A stretch of DNA of 64,000 nt from Fusarium oxysporum f. sp. lycopersici 4287 (GCF_000149955.1 NC_030995.1:2748213-2812212); one strand, 5' to 3'; positions 1 to 12,199 are shown, counted from the first letter of the stretch. The notes: generated by a model not told the origin, from the sequence alone. Translations and numbers: made by a program.

Positions 1-2
1 AG

Positions 3-3000
3 GCATCGATTAAAAATGCTGTTGATGCATTTATCGAGTTCAAGGTGGGAGAACTCGAGAGAATTAAGGAGACTAAACTCGACGCCGAGCTTCATAATAT
101 CTTCGCCGAAAAGTCCGGCAGCACCTTTCTCTGGGTGGCTTTAGCCTGTCAGAAATTGCTGGATAACGACATCGATGATTGGCAAATCCTCGATACACTG
201 AAAGGATTTCCATCTGGCCTGAAAGACCTTTATAGGCGCATAATGCAGGAGGTCAAAGATTCCCGCCATGCATCGCAATGCAGGGACATCTTAGCAGTTG
301 CCACCCTTGTGCACCGTCCTATATCATTGGGAGAACTGTCGTCTAGTGCCCAGTGCCTCTCCCAGCATTCGAATAGACTTGATGCCCTGAAGAAACAAGT
401 CTTGCGTTGCAAAGGGTTTCTAGTTGTCACAGGAAACTTAGTCTTGTTTATGCATCAATCCGCGAAGGACTTCTTGTTGGAAGACCAGTTTGCAAAGGAG
501 TTTATCTGGGAAGCTGAGAAGGAGGACCAGTTATCGGAAAACATTCTGCGTTGTCATCACACTATCCTAATTTCAATGTTGGAGACGATGAAGAAGACGC
601 TCAAGTACGACATTTATGACCTTAAGAAACCGGGTGCAGATGTACTGGATATTGGCCGGAAGGATGCCTTGGATCCCCTGTCCCCGGTCAAGTATGCCTG
701 TTGCTACTGGGCCGATCACATCTCGATATTCGACGACAAAGTTGCGTGTGCCACCCTCGAATTCCTCAAAATATCGGTGCTCTACTGGCTAGAGGCCTGT
801 TCGCTCCTTGGAAAGGTGCCTATCGCAATGCTGGAAATTCAAAAGCTGCAGAATCTAGTGGTATGTCCCTGTTCCATATGTCATGCGTGCCTGTTCTAAC
901 GGAGTCCCAGCTTGGTACAGAATACCTCGAATTGATTAGTGTCCTGCGAGACGTCAATCGGTTCGCCCTGTATTTCAAAAGTGCAATCGAACAGTTTCCC
1001 TTACAAACCTATGCATCCGGGCTTTTCTTCAGTCCTAGAACTTCATTGGCAAGACAGACATTCAAACAACATATTCTCGAGACGTCATGGCTTAATCTAC
1101 CTATTTCGGAAGACTGGGATCCTTGTGTTCAGACGCTCGAAGGCCATACATCTACAGTATCCAATATGGCCTTCTCTGGTAACGGCCAATGGTTAGCATC
1201 GACCTCTCATGATTACACAATCAGGATCTGGGACGTGGCGACGGGTGTTTGTCTACAGACCATAAACAGCCCTTATGTAGAGGTGCATGCAGTTGCATTT
1301 TCCAGTGACAGTTCCTGCCTTGCGTCAGCATCTGAAAACTGCACAATCGCATTTTGGGATACCAAGCCAAAGGAATTCATAAAGAGTCAAACAGTCGATA
1401 CTCGAGGAACTGTTATTATTGGTCTTCTTTTCCCCCCGGATGGCGAATGGCTCGCCTCTTGGTCGTGTGAGCCGAAGGTTCAGATTCGGAATGCGAAAAC
1501 GGGTGATTGCATTTACAGTATTACAGTTGAGCAACGACTTCCGATCGGACCTGAAATTCGGTTTTCCTTTTCATCTGACAGCCAGCGTATCTTGCTTGGC
1601 TCAGAACAACCTGGCGTCCGGGATATAGTTGGCTGCGAATGGACCAACTACCCTGAGATCCATCCGGAACGACTTTTAACATCAGCTTTCTCTTCAGAGG
1701 GAACATGGGTGGGACACGCTTTTGGCGAGCACGGTCATTCGATTTGGAAATTCACCGAGGTAGACTCCAATCGAGTGGTAGAATTACTGAGAGAAGACGG
1801 GTACGCGCTCCCGCCCTCAGGCCAATATCCAGCTGGGAGACCATTGCCAACACCGCAGAGGCCCTCAGCCATTTCAAATGACGGTAAACAGGTTGCAACG
1901 TGCACTGAATACCCATTCCGGCTCGCCATAATTGATGCCACTACCGGAGCCGTTGCATATGCAAACCTCCGAACTGCAACAGGGGCTGGAAGCGGTCTTC
2001 CCATGGCAATGGCCTGGTCAGCCGACAGACAGTGGCTCGCTGTAGGGGGAGTTGGAGCTAATGGCCAGATTGGAATATGGGATCCGAAGGCAATCAAAGA
2101 TGGCAGCGAGACGAATGAAACTCGCAAACGCATACAAGCTATGGCAATTTCTACAGATGGTCAGAGGTTTGCCTCAGGTTCTGAAGCCGGCATTATCGAG
2201 ATCGTGGATATGGCACGTCCAGGCAGCAGTTTGCTTACACTTGAGGGACACGATTCTCCTGTCTTTGCGATAATCTTTTCCCCATCAGGAAAGATGCTTG
2301 CAACTCAGTGCGCGTTCCTTGTCAAGATTTGGAACATCGAAGCGTCAGGGGTGTGTGTGCATACATTTGAGGCAGGTCAAGTAGACCTTCGACTCGCTAC
2401 GATATGTCATTGGTCCATGGCATTTTCAACAGATGACTCACATTTCGCATTTAGTCAAGGAGAGCATATCATTGAAGTTCATAACCTGGCAGATCAGAGC
2501 ATGTATGAACTTGAATCGGAAGATGTTTCGTGTCTAGTATTCTCGCCTGATCGGCTCTCTCTGGCAGCTGGAGATATGCATGGTAATATTAAAGTCTGGG
2601 ACTTACGAACCAAAGACGCCCAGAAGCGCATATTCGAATCTGATGGCTGGTCACTTGCCATTGCCTATTCATCTGATGGAAAATTACTTGCACACGCAAC
2701 CTCGACAGGGGAGATTTCCATTTGGCAAATCGCAGCAGAAAACTGCCTTCTGAAACTCAAGACTGAGTGGCAGATTGAACAATTATCGTTCAGCCCTGAC
2801 AATAGATCACTCATGACTGATCATGGCCGTTTGATACCAGACTGCTGGCCTTCCAATATTGAAAGTCAGAATGATGGCATCCAGAACAATGACGATCAAA
2901 ATGAACCCTCGAATGTACCGTTTGCCATTCAAGGCTATGGAATCGGCTTTCATGGAACTTGGCTGACGAAGGATGGTGAGAGAATTGTTTGGTTGCCACC

Positions 3001-3097
3001 TGAGCACAGGCCGAGCTCCAATGCCCTTGTCACGGAATCGGTTGTTGTAATTCGCAACAGCTCTGATCAGTTGATAATGTTTGGTTTTGACGATTGA
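3..3097 (+). CDS. NLR-type NACHT/WD40 repeat protein, 3' part (5' end off window)
   Basis: The exons are 3-860 and 911-3097. The 50-nt intron (gtatgt..cccag) joins two frames in phase 0, and the gene is open at the left edge. About 1,014 residues are visible. The first 270 resemble the region after the NACHT domain in fungal NWD/STAND proteins (STFLWVALACQKL, a helical lid-type segment, then YWLEACSLLGK). The rest is a WD40 propeller with recurring SxDGxxLAS and IWD motifs, for example LEGHTSTVSNMAFS followed by IRIWDVATG, and again near 2240-2330 and 2530-2610. The P-loop NTPase lies outside the window. Proteins of this family act as intracellular sensors in heterokaryon incompatibility or immunity-like responses. 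The WD repeats are diverged from one another, unlike the near-identical arrays of fast-evolving HET-D/E members. Confidence 0.85.
861..910 (+). other. Intron of the NLR gene
   Basis: This 50-nt phase-0 intron has a gtatgt donor and a cccag acceptor. Removing it fuses two overlapping frames into one conserved NLR protein, so the apparent break is not a frameshift. Confidence 0.8.
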
Positions 3098-4725
3098 TAA
3101 AGTTAGGTATCAGCCTGTATGTCTGTTTGCGTAGGCATAGCTAGTCATGGCAATTAATCACGCACCAAGAATTGAGTAAATCTACTATATCTTGAGTACC
3201 TGAGCGTTGAAGGCTATGTAATAAAGTAGTATCCCTGTGTCTGATATTTTATTAAGCGTTCTAATTCCTATGCTTAAATAGCTTTCTGTAAGGAGTTTAC
3301 TTCTAAGATATATCTCTCACATTGCTTCTGCTCGTTTCTTTAAGACACAAACCAGACCGTGCTGCTGTACGAACCAACGATTTATTATCACCCACTCAAC
3401 CTTGGGATCCGCGAGCTCCATGATATACCATCTTAATAACTGCGGCACTACCTTGTGCATGTCCATAAGACAGATATTCTTACTTATATAAGTCTGTGAC
3501 CACAGTCATATAGTTTAAAATTAACTTTAGTAGAATTGATTTTATTAACCTATATTAACCCTGGTAGGGTTAATTATTGCCGGGGTGTAGAGTTAACCTA
3601 ATATTATTTTATATGCTGGAATACTAGTGCTAATTAGAATAGGGTTGTCTAGTATGTGATATATCCTATCTTAACTGCATGGTAGATATAGGTCTAAATC
3701 CAATAGAGAATATAGAATATAAAACTATATTCATAAAAACAAGGACCTAAATCTATTATGTATAATAGATATAAGGTATTATTATTAAAAGTTAAAAAGA
3801 ATAATACTTAAGATAATATATTAATCTAACTTATAATTATAAAAATAATATATATAATAAGCAAGCAGGACAAATAAATAAGCAGGACACTGCATTATAT
3901 AGCTAAAAATAACCTATCTTATAGTAAGTTAAATGTTAAATAAAATAGCTAAAAAATATAGAAAAAAATACTTTTTATAATGGTATAGTTAGCCTTATTA
4001 AATAATATTTTTTAAAGATTTTTAACTATTTTATTTTATGTAGAAAACCTTAAAATATAATGCATTTTATAGTATAAATAGACTTTAGAGTTATATAGCT
4101 ATAAATAATTCTTTTTAAAGTTTAAGAAAAATAAGATAATTTAATTTAAGACTTATATATATGCTATTAAAATTATAGTTATTTTAGGCTTAATTTAAGC
4201 TTTTTATTAGCTTTTAAGAACTTAATCTTAAAGTATATAGGGTACTGTCCTGCTTGCTTGTTTGTCCCGCTTGCTTATTATATATATTATATTATGTTTT
4301 AATCTTAAGTTATAAAAACTACGTATTATTTACCATTAGTTAATTTGAAGTTTAATTAATTAATAGTAAATAATAATTATTAAATTATTATCCTTAAGTT
4401 AAATCATAAATTAATATTTAATTAATAATAAGTAGGAAATTAAAAATAAGTATATTATAATTTAAGTAATCTAATAAAGGAGGATTACAACTAAAAGAGA
4501 TACTCTTAATATAATTAGTAGAATTTATAAAGACTATATATTATAGTATTAGGCATTATAACAGGGATCCATCGGTTTGAAACTATACTCTATAAGTATC
4601 TTCAAATTAGAACTTGGCAAAATTAGCTTATTAATTACTTAATTATAAAGCCGGAATACTGTGCTATAGAGGCTATTGTAGTCGGCACGACTAGCAGAGC
4701 TAAGCTAGAGAGCGGGTTGTTACCC
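3098..4725. repeat. AT-rich, RIP-like intergenic block
   Basis: From about 3500 to 4650 the DNA is strongly TA-rich and has no long open frame on either strand. This is the typical look of repeat DNA after C-to-T repeat-induced point mutation. It contains the inverted-repeat element annotated separately. The flanks (3098-3500 and 4650-4725) are of ordinary composition, and I see no gene in them. Confidence 0.6.
3846..4292. mobile_element. Short non-autonomous DNA element with ~45-bp terminal inverted repeats
   Basis: The left end (about 3847-3892) carries AAGCAAGCAGGACAAA followed by AAGCAGGACA. The reverse complement of the right end (about 4246-4290) carries AAGCAAGCGGGACAAA followed by AAGCAGGACA at the same spacing, so the ends are imperfect terminal inverted repeats. 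The mismatches are mostly transitions, which fits RIP. The interior (about 350 bp) is AT-rich and non-coding. The size suggests a MITE or a deleted relative of a Tc1/mariner or pogo element. The target duplication is obscured because the flanks are also AT-rich. Confidence 0.6.
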
Positions 4726-5659
4726 TTAAATACATTTGTGACAGCCGAGAATAGTGTCATCGGGTTGGAAAAGTTCGTGAACCTTGCCCCAGCCGCCTTG
4801 TAGCTGGACAACTAACAGATTTGTCCTCCTTACTGCTTCAACATCTGCTGGTATAAGTGCTTCTGGCTTTGAGATAGTGTCGTCTAGTCGCATTCTTTTA
4901 TCGAAAAACGAACTGGATGATAATGGGCTGCTATGCTGATAAGCTAAATGTGTGCGGTTTAGTAGGCCAGACGCAGCTAGAATATGCGCAGGGGGCACTG
5001 TCCTTCTCCCTTGCTTGCAGACAAATTGCGTGACAGCAGAGGCTAGCACGGCCCCTTTTGTGGTATCATATCGAGAGACCTGCGGGCATTTTTCACTTTC
5101 GTTTTTCCGGTTGTCAGCTCCTGACTTCAATATGTCTGGGGGCAACGCAGAAGTGCGACTTGACACAAAGTGAGTCACCATATAAATCCATTTATCATCC
5201 CAGCTCGCAATCCTCGTCCAAGTCTCATATGCTCGATAAGGCTTGATTTCCCTGCGGAATGAACAAGCCACAGCGCCGACAATTAGGTTGCATCGCTGGC
5301 CATTAAGGCCCTTTAGGAACAGTGGCCCGAAGAGAATACCGGAAAGATACGCGCGGGATACGTCGAGATCGGTGAAGTAGGTAGAATTCGATTTATGGAG
5401 GTTAAAGTCACACTCCATTAGTGGTGATCGAGTTGTAGATCCTGCTGCAAGGAAAATGTGACTGGGTCGAAATAAAGGCTTTGCCTTGCGATGTACAAGC
5501 ATCCCAGCTGCGAGAGCGCGAAAAAAACGGAACTACCAAGCTTCAGGTCAATTGGTTGAGATCAGTAAAGTCAAGTACCACACTTACATGCCAAATCAAG
5601 GGCATATTCTTTAGGCCGAATATGAAAAGTAAACCTATTACCCATATCCATGCCTCCAT
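4726..5659 (-). CDS. THEM6-like / 4HBT-fold thioesterase-like protein
   Basis: Exon 1 is 5659-5588 (24 codons) and exon 2 is 5532-4726, with a 55-nt phase-0 intron. This gives 292 aa. The N-terminus is hydrophobic (VIGLLFIFGL) and may anchor the protein in a membrane. It is followed by FRFFRAL, then MECDFNLHKSNSTYF, and a WTRIASWDDKWIYMVTHFV block. These are the conserved segments of fungal THEM6-like hotdog-fold proteins, which are often misnamed capsule polysaccharide proteins. Close relatives occur in polyketide and fatty-acid clusters, where a thioesterase role is presumed but rarely shown. The first acceptor is set at 5533 because only that choice keeps the conserved FRFFRAL in frame. 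Four CCTCGG/CCGAGG boxes lie 200-420 bp upstream, as in neighbouring module A promoters. Confidence 0.75.
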
Positions 5660-6881
5660 GTTTTAGGTTTGGTGTTAACGCAGGTTTGAAGTTGGTCGAG
5701 GACTATGTTCGTGCATGAGACTTCACGGAAAAATAATTAGAGTAGGTGCCAAGAGGTTCAAGACGTCAGCGATACAGTAAATAAAACAGTTATTTTTCTA
5801 ATTTAAAGCGATGTTCGAGAAATTCTCAACCCGCCCCCGCGGGAGACGCCTCGACCTCGGCAAAGGATAACAGCGGTTCTTAGTCGTATCACGCTCGAGA
5901 ATCGCCGAGGCCAACGCCTGCGATACCCCACATCCAAGGCCATTAGTGCCCGGGCACCCGAGGAGAAAGGTGAACAAGACGGAGCGTCGCCTTGAATCTA
6001 TTTTCCATAACACGTTAACTAAAGGTAGACAAGGGACCCTCGCATAAGGCAGACATTGAAAAGAGCTGAGCCTCGGTGATGCTTACCTCAGTGGACAAAT
6101 TGAAAGATGGAGGAACTTAGCAATTGCAGGCATTGCAAATGTAAACACACCAAAACCAGGCGGCACTTTGGAAGAGAACGGCAAAGATAAAACTATGTAG
6201 ATGACTCATGCCGAAGCGGTTGATTTGTTAGAATCGGACAGCGGGAATCACATGGCAATTGTCATTACTATTATGTGTCCAGATATTCCTGCAATATGCA
6301 TGGTTGAAGCAAGTTGTCAAGCAAGCTAGTCAGTGATAGTAAAGCGTGCTAATCGAGAGCGAACCCATAAGTCAAGTCATTACATGAAAGTCTCTTGGAC
6401 AATTCAGACCCATTCCTGGCTTATCTTGGACCGGTACCTGTTCATACAGGACCATAAGAATGCCGTTGGACTTTGATCAGGATGTTTTTCGACTTATTTG
6501 TCGATGAGTATGAAAGAGATTAAATGACTTAATTCCTTTATGAGCTGCTTCCCAAGGATCATTTCAATGCTGGAGATATCGTTTTGTATCTCTTGAAAGC
6601 CTCTTGCAAGCGCTCCAAAGAATACGAATGATTGAGATTAGTTTGTCGCCATAACCACGAATGAACAACAAAATGATTAAGGAAGCCAAAAGTCGAGACG
6701 ATGGTCAGCAAACAATGCACACTAGCCATAGAAAAGTAAAGTCGTCAGAATCTGAGGCCAATCTTTAAGGGAAGAAGCAAAAGTTGGTCCAAGATTCAAG
6801 CGCGCATCTAAAGGCAAGGAATATGCTACCCGAACGATGTACTTAACTACCATGCATAGAAACAACAGCATCAGGCAAAGC
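5660..6881. other. Intergenic region with module A promoter boxes
   Basis: No gene is recognised here. The 5660-6100 part is the promoter of the thioesterase gene and holds CCTCGG or CCGAGG at 5855, 5905, 5958 and 6071. The rest (6100-6881) is of ordinary composition with no conserved open frame. Confidence 0.5.
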
Positions 6882-8536
6882 TTAATAGTATCTGAAATTT
6901 AAGAGAATACGACAAACAAAGCAAAGCAACTCTAACCTGCTCTCCCTTGCAGCCCTTCCGACCTTACAACATGCTCTTGGAAACTTCTTCATCGCCTGCC
7001 TCACTGCTAGATCTGATAAAATCTCCTCAGCACCACCCAATATTGCATCAGTCTTATAGTTTCGCTGAAAGTTCTCAACACACCTTCCCATACCAGTTGT
7101 ATCAAAGCGCGGCCGCCAAAAATATTCACTGCTTCATCGGCGAGTTCGTGAGCTACTCTAGTAGTGAAAGACTTGAGTAATGCTAAGTGGCCGCCAAGGT
7201 GGGTTGCTTGTTCCATGTATGACATTCTGACCATCTGCTCGGTGAACTGCTCTAACCATGCCTGCGCTGCCTCAACTCTCGCAATCATCTTGGCGAGCTT
7301 TGACCGAATTGCGGGCTGGTCAACCAACCTGCGCTTGAAAACTATTCGCTGGTACCACCATTTGAGACACTCCTCGACAATACCTCGGGCGCCTCGGATG
7401 GATCCGCAAATCATGGCGAAACGTTCATTGTTGAAGTTGCTCATAATGACGGTGAATCCCTGATGCTCCTCGCCAAACAGATGATCAACAGGAACCATAG
7501 CCTTGTCAAATTGCCCGTAAGCAGTACCCGCTGTAGCGGAGTAGGATGGTTTGATAGACTTCGTTGTAACGCCTTCACTCCTTGGGATAAGAAGAACAGA
7601 GAATCCTCTGCCTGTATTGCACCCAGTGATAAAATAATCGACATATTGACCATTCGTGATCATTTCTTGGAGCCGGATACGACATAATGTTTGCCATCTG
7701 GAGTTTCGTTGCAGTCGTCAGAATTCTGGTACCTTCACTAACGGCGAAGGCCTCGCTAATTGCAAGACACAAATCTTCTTCCTCCCCGCTAGAGCTTCGT
7801 TGATAACACTTGTTCTGAGATCTCCATGAGGAAGCCAGTGTACCACCGCGGTAAGGCCAATGACAAGACCACCCAGCATTCCATTTGCGAAGCCTCATGC
7901 ACCGATCCTAGCAAGTTCTTGTGAAACGACCAGCTCGTAGAAAAGGTCAAAGTCCTTGCCCTGAATAACACTACCTAGGAGGGTACGTTCATGGAGATGT
8001 TCCCTTAGGCCTAGACGCATGGCATGGATGTTTTCTTTTGCCATCCTTCAAACAGGTTTTTGTCTGATATATGTGTCATTCCTCTCTTTTTCTTGAGCTT
8101 CAGGTATTACGTATATGTCGACGAATTTTCTCGTGGCTTGTTGTAGTCGGGGCTGCTGAACTCTGGACGAAGCCACAGAGACTTGGCATACGGAACGGGA
8201 TTAAGGTCTCCAGGTTTAGGTTCAAAACTTCTGGTGTTTCATTATCAGGAGTGCTTATGCAAAGGTCTGCATATTTTTGGAGGGCTTTATGGCGATGAAG
8301 ATTGTAGAAAGCCGCTGTCGCGACTTGCCAGCTACCTGCTCGAGGATCACGTTACCACCAGGGTGAGCCTCGGCAAAGTCAGTGAGATCATAGGCCTAAA
8401 TATTGCATACCCTCAGTAGTTGCTTCTCTGTAAACAAGAATTGCACAAATACCTCGTAATCTACGATGCACCAAAGATCTTCTGGTTTGTTGTGACGAGA
8501 AACTCCTTCTCGTGTAATGCCTGTTGTCGACAACAT
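6882..8536 (-). pseudogene. Cytochrome b5-acyl-CoA dehydrogenase fusion, multiply frameshifted
   Basis: Reading from an ATG at 8536, an N-terminal cytochrome b5 segment shows DLWCIVDYE, an intron-like break, then YDLTDF..AHPGG, where HPGG is the haem-binding motif. An acyl-CoA dehydrogenase domain follows, with YSATAGTAYGQFD, GEEHQGFTVIMSNFNNERF and a C-terminal ILGGAEEILSDLAVRQAMKKF. The frame shifts near 8180 (LWLRPEF segment), 7950 (FYELVVSQE), 7750 and 7090. In-frame stops stand near 8060 and 7900; the second is GCA-TGA-GGC where the family has Arg, which a C-to-T change would explain. The intact family oxidises acyl-CoA and takes part in fatty-acid-like catabolism. With this many breaks the copy cannot make the enzyme. 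Confidence 0.85.
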
Positions 8537-9217
8537 GTAAAGTTGGCCAACAATACGTTCCTCAACTAAACATTGGACTTCAGGGTCAAAGAAAAAGGCT
8601 CTTGAGATAGAGAGATTAAACTATCTAAGTGCAGAGTGTCGTATTATTTACTCTAAATTGCTTGCCAGGGGGCAGTAGATGATTCGAATGTTTCATGGCG
8701 TTTGGTCATGTTCGATTCCCGAGCATAAATTAGTTCATGTTTTGCCAAGGCTGTTTAGCGAGTTGCAAATGAACTGCTACTTCCGAGAATCGAACTCTGG
8801 GCCTGGATACATGTGACATACCCTCAAACTTGGCATATTGGTGCTTCTCTATATTAGATTACCTTGTTGTCTTTCTTATGAGACATAATTGATCGCCTGA
8901 ACGCTCAGGAAATACCTAGGTGGTCGATGAGCACCCTCATACTTCACCCTCGATAATCACGAGTTAGTGGAGCTTATCTAACCAACTTTTCAATGTTATA
9001 AGAAAAACTCTCAGATGGAGCTTAGCCTCAATGGTCATTCCCCTAGATACAATAATGCTTAATCATAAGGAAACCCTAGCTAAGTCATATACTCGTGTTC
9101 AAGGATACAACTTTTGTCTTGACTACCGTTCCTAGTAATGACGTACTGTAATATCAGAACTTAATAGCAAAATTCTTGAGAATAACTAATACATCAGGTC
9201 CTTGGCATATCCTCCGT
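8537..9217. other. Intergenic region, no gene seen
   Basis: This region lies between the acyl-CoA dehydrogenase pseudogene start and the 3' end of the short-chain dehydrogenase gene. It holds an imperfect inverted repeat (about 8708-8800) whose arms each contain a GTTCGATTC box resembling a tRNA T-arm. No complete tRNA can be folded from either arm. Confidence 0.4.
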
Positions 9218-10301
9218 CTATAAATTGGATTTTGACTTTGTGCTATCAACGCGAAACACCTCCTCGTCCTCTTCCGGCACTGTTAATACTGGAAGTGTAG
9301 CTGGGAGCATCCGTCGCGGATTTGCCCCAGGCACCACGCTGTATTTGGAGAAATCAGTTACTCCTTTCTTACGGAGGAAATCTTCGTCAAGCTCAAGACA
9401 TCCGCTGATCTGTTCTGGAGGCGTCCTGAGCATCTCTAGGATGGCATCCGAGAAGATTGTCTGGCAGTTCGTTAGCTCCTTGCGGTGGCTTAATTGAGCA
9501 ACGGTGTGGACGAACCGGCGTTCTCAATTCAGACAGCAGCTCTGGGTCAGGCGTTGCTGCTGATTGAATACCCTGTTGACGTCAGTACCAGTGGCAAGTT
9601 ATTATGAATTTAAACACAACGTACCACAGCAGGCCAGATGCTGGTGATGGCCATTTCTTTCTTACCTTCTCTTCTCCAGTCCATGGCCAATCCTTTTGTA
9701 AGTACAGACATTGCGACCTTTCCCATTGCATACGCTGTCTTTCCTCTGAAGAAGCGAGAGTAGATGGGTGGGCTGACTACTATGATCCGGCCCTTCCAGC
9801 CGTTACGCTCGAAATACGGAAACGCAGCCTGGACGGTAGCGTATAGGCCTTCCATGTTCACACTGGAAAGGAGCTGGAAGCGCTTTAGGGGCGTTTTTTC
9901 AACCGAGGACCACCAAATGGCACCTGAGTTATAAATCAACACATCCAGTGATCCGTACATTTTCACCGTGGACTCAATCATATCCTTGATGCTTTCAGGA
10001 CTTCTCGTATCAACCTGGATCGCCGTTGCTTCTCCGCCAGCTTCACGGATTTCGTGAGCTACAGTGGTAATAGTTGACTGTTTAGAATTTGGGTCGGGGG
10101 GGAAAGGAGACGTCTTTGTCGCATCGCTAACGGATTTAGCTGCCACAACGACTGCGAACAAGTTAGTTCCAGAGCCACTAAGCTAGACAAGCTGCGTGTT
10201 GTACCTTTGAACCCATTTTTAGCCAGGTCAATAGCTACTTGACGGCCAATGCCGCGAGATGCGCCAACGACCAGGGCGACAGGTTGCGATAGTTGAGACA
10301 T
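9218..10301 (-). CDS. HSDL2-like short-chain dehydrogenase/reductase
   Basis: Exons are 10301-10205, 10151-9625, 9572-9516 and 9460-9218; all splice phases agree, giving 307 aa. The N-terminal Rossmann motif is VVGASRGIGRQVA. NSGA follows, and the catalytic pair lies in YAMGK. The tail, with TIFSDAILEMLR, GCLELDEDFLRKKGVTDFSKYS and PGANPRRMLP, matches the C-terminal extension of hydroxysteroid dehydrogenase-like protein 2. HSDL2 relatives are peroxisomal or mitochondrial enzymes of lipid metabolism with poorly known substrates. The protein ends SNL, a weak, non-canonical PTS1-like tripeptide. The gene is divergent from the acyl-CoA synthetase pseudogene and shares with it a promoter rich in CCTCGG/CCGAGG boxes. 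Confidence 0.85.
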
Positions 10302-10809
10302 TTCAGAACGTCGGTAGTGGTCCTTGGCTCGCAAGATGTTTATTCAGTTGGTTGTACGTGGCAGTATTTTGAAGAAGAACTTCTGTTCCTTTCTTTTTAG
10401 ATCAGGCTTGTTGCGATGATGAGCATTCCATGGCCGTAAGATGCCGAGGTCCCTCGAGTTTGCGGGATAAGCTATAGTGTCTGCGCGTGCGTTTCGAAGT
10501 ACTCTCGGGATTGTAACACCTCGGAACTGTTCCCCGGGCGTGAGACACCAATTTCCAATGGAGCCAATGTTCCTCGGATTTTGGTGTCGTCGCGGGCCCA
10601 CTCATCATTCTGCCGCCGAGGAAATTTTGCACCCAATTTAAAGTGAAGAGAATAATTGGTTATGTTTTATCGACCCGTCTTGACCAGGCGAGAGTTGAGT
10701 AGTCTACTCTTAGTTACTATTATCCGATGGCTCTCTGATCGGAGTTGTTGCTCTGGCCAAAGCATTGTTCAAAAGCAACCAGGTCCGAGACAAACGATAA
10801 AACAGTGTC
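10302..10809. promoter_or_regulatory. Bidirectional promoter with four CCTCGG/CCGAGG boxes
   Basis: The segment lies between the short-chain dehydrogenase start and the acyl-CoA synthetase relic. The 6-bp box occurs at 10444-10449 (reverse), 10519-10524, 10572-10577 and 10616-10621 (reverse). About one copy per 2 kb is expected by chance. The same box recurs upstream of the thioesterase, GST-kappa, regulator and SCP2 genes. Confidence 0.5.
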
Positions 10810-12199
10810 CAAGAATCAACTACACATCTGGCGCGACCGGGAATCCAAAAGGAGTGGTGCTGGCACATCGGAATGCTGTTACGTCTACTAGTCGTGCGAT
10901 GCTCGTGACAAAGTGTGGAGCTAACGATGTCATCTGTTCGTTCTCCCTCTTGCACACATCTATCAGTGTGTCACAGAGCACGCAGCTCTCTGGTCTGGAA
11001 ATGCGACTGGTTACTCCCATGGAGACATTTCAGCACTTATTGAGGACATGAAATTGTTGCGACCAACAGCTTTCACAGCTGTTCCGAGGCTTTACAATCG
11101 TTTTGGTACCGCGATCAAGCGGCAACTATGGATAAACTAGGGGTGACTGGAGCCTTTGCCGCGTCGTGTGGTTTCCATAGAAGTTCAAGACATCTCACAG
11201 AACTCTTCAACCGCTACCAACAAGCATTCTCTATACGATCGTCTCTGGTCCAGGAAAATATCTTCGCAATTCGGGTTCGACCGCTGTAAGACGATGTGTC
11301 TGCAGCCGCTCATTTGGATTTGGATCCTTCACTCCATCGTCTTCTCTGTATAGTGTTTGCCAACAAGTTTATCCAAGCCTATGAGCTCACAGAAACATAT
11401 TCGATGGCTTTGGGCCGACTTGATAATGATTATGCAGTTGGTAGCTGCGGTGCTGTAACACCGGCATGCGAAGTCAGCCTTCCAAGATGCTCAAGCCATA
11501 GACCTACTTTGCCACAGATTTTGTCGCAACCTAAGAGGTGAGCTGCGTATCCGTGGACCGTCAACATTCAAGAGTTACTTTGGGAATGAGTCCGAGACTT
11601 CGAAAGCACTGGACTCTGATGGTTGGTTTCACACTGGTGATATATGCTCGGTTGATGAGCGTGGTTGATTCCCATTGATAGATCGTCTTAAGGACTTCCG
11701 CAAGCTATCCCACGGGGAGTATATTTCACAGGAATGCATTGAGAATATTTATCTCAGAAATTGCTCCTGGTTCGCTGCCATTTACGTCCATCAAGGCCTT
11801 CATAGCGGTAGATCCCGAGTCATTTACTGATCTCGCATCCAAGGTTACAGGAGACGCCGTTGATCGTGGCAACATCGACTCATTGCTTAAAGCTCTGGAG
11901 AACAGAAACGCTGTGAAGGTAGCCATTGAGGTACTTGGGAAAGTTGAGAAGGAATCCAAATCTAACTTGTACGGGCGGGTTGGATTTGTCAAGCTGATGC
12001 TAGATCCGCTCACATCAGAAAACGGGCTACTTACACCTACGTGGGTTCATGTATTCTTCCTTGTCGATATGCAATCTGATCTGACTCTGCATAGATTATA
12101 ACTCAAGCGTGCTCAGATTGCTCGTAATTACAGGGTATTATTGATGAGTTATACGAGCGGATAAATGAGCAAGAGAGTCGTGAGGAGAAGGGCGAGTAG
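10810..12199 (+). pseudogene. Long-chain fatty-acid-CoA ligase (AMP-forming), decayed
   Basis: Recognisable segments lie in several frames. The AMP-binding P-loop reads INYTSGATGNPKGVVL (about 10813), followed by HGDISALIEDMKLLRPTAF and VPRLYNRFGTAIK. YELTETY (about 11380), GELRIRGP, GWFHTGDICSVDERG and IDRLKDFRKLSHGEYIS come next, and the C-terminal DPLTSENGLLTPT, QIARNYR and IIDELYERI end at a TAG at 12197. Stops and frame changes separate these blocks, for example after 11040, near 11140 and at about 11667. Roughly the first 250 residues expected before the P-loop are not found, so the gene is truncated as well as frameshifted. An intact copy would activate fatty acids to acyl-CoA, feeding an acyl-CoA dehydrogenase like the neighbouring pseudogene. 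Confidence 0.8.

Noticed and set aside
861..910. Apparent frameshift between two overlapping NLR frames
   Set aside because: A consensus 50-nt intron joins the frames in phase 0 through conserved sequence, so the gene is intact here.
1735..2133. 132-codon frame opposite the WD40 region
   Set aside because: Antisense shadow of the NLR coding sequence.
8760..8850. Candidate tRNA-Val (CAC) on the minus strand
   Set aside because: A T-arm and an anticodon-like hairpin can be drawn, but the D-arm is poor and no 5' strand pairs with the acceptor AAGTAGC.
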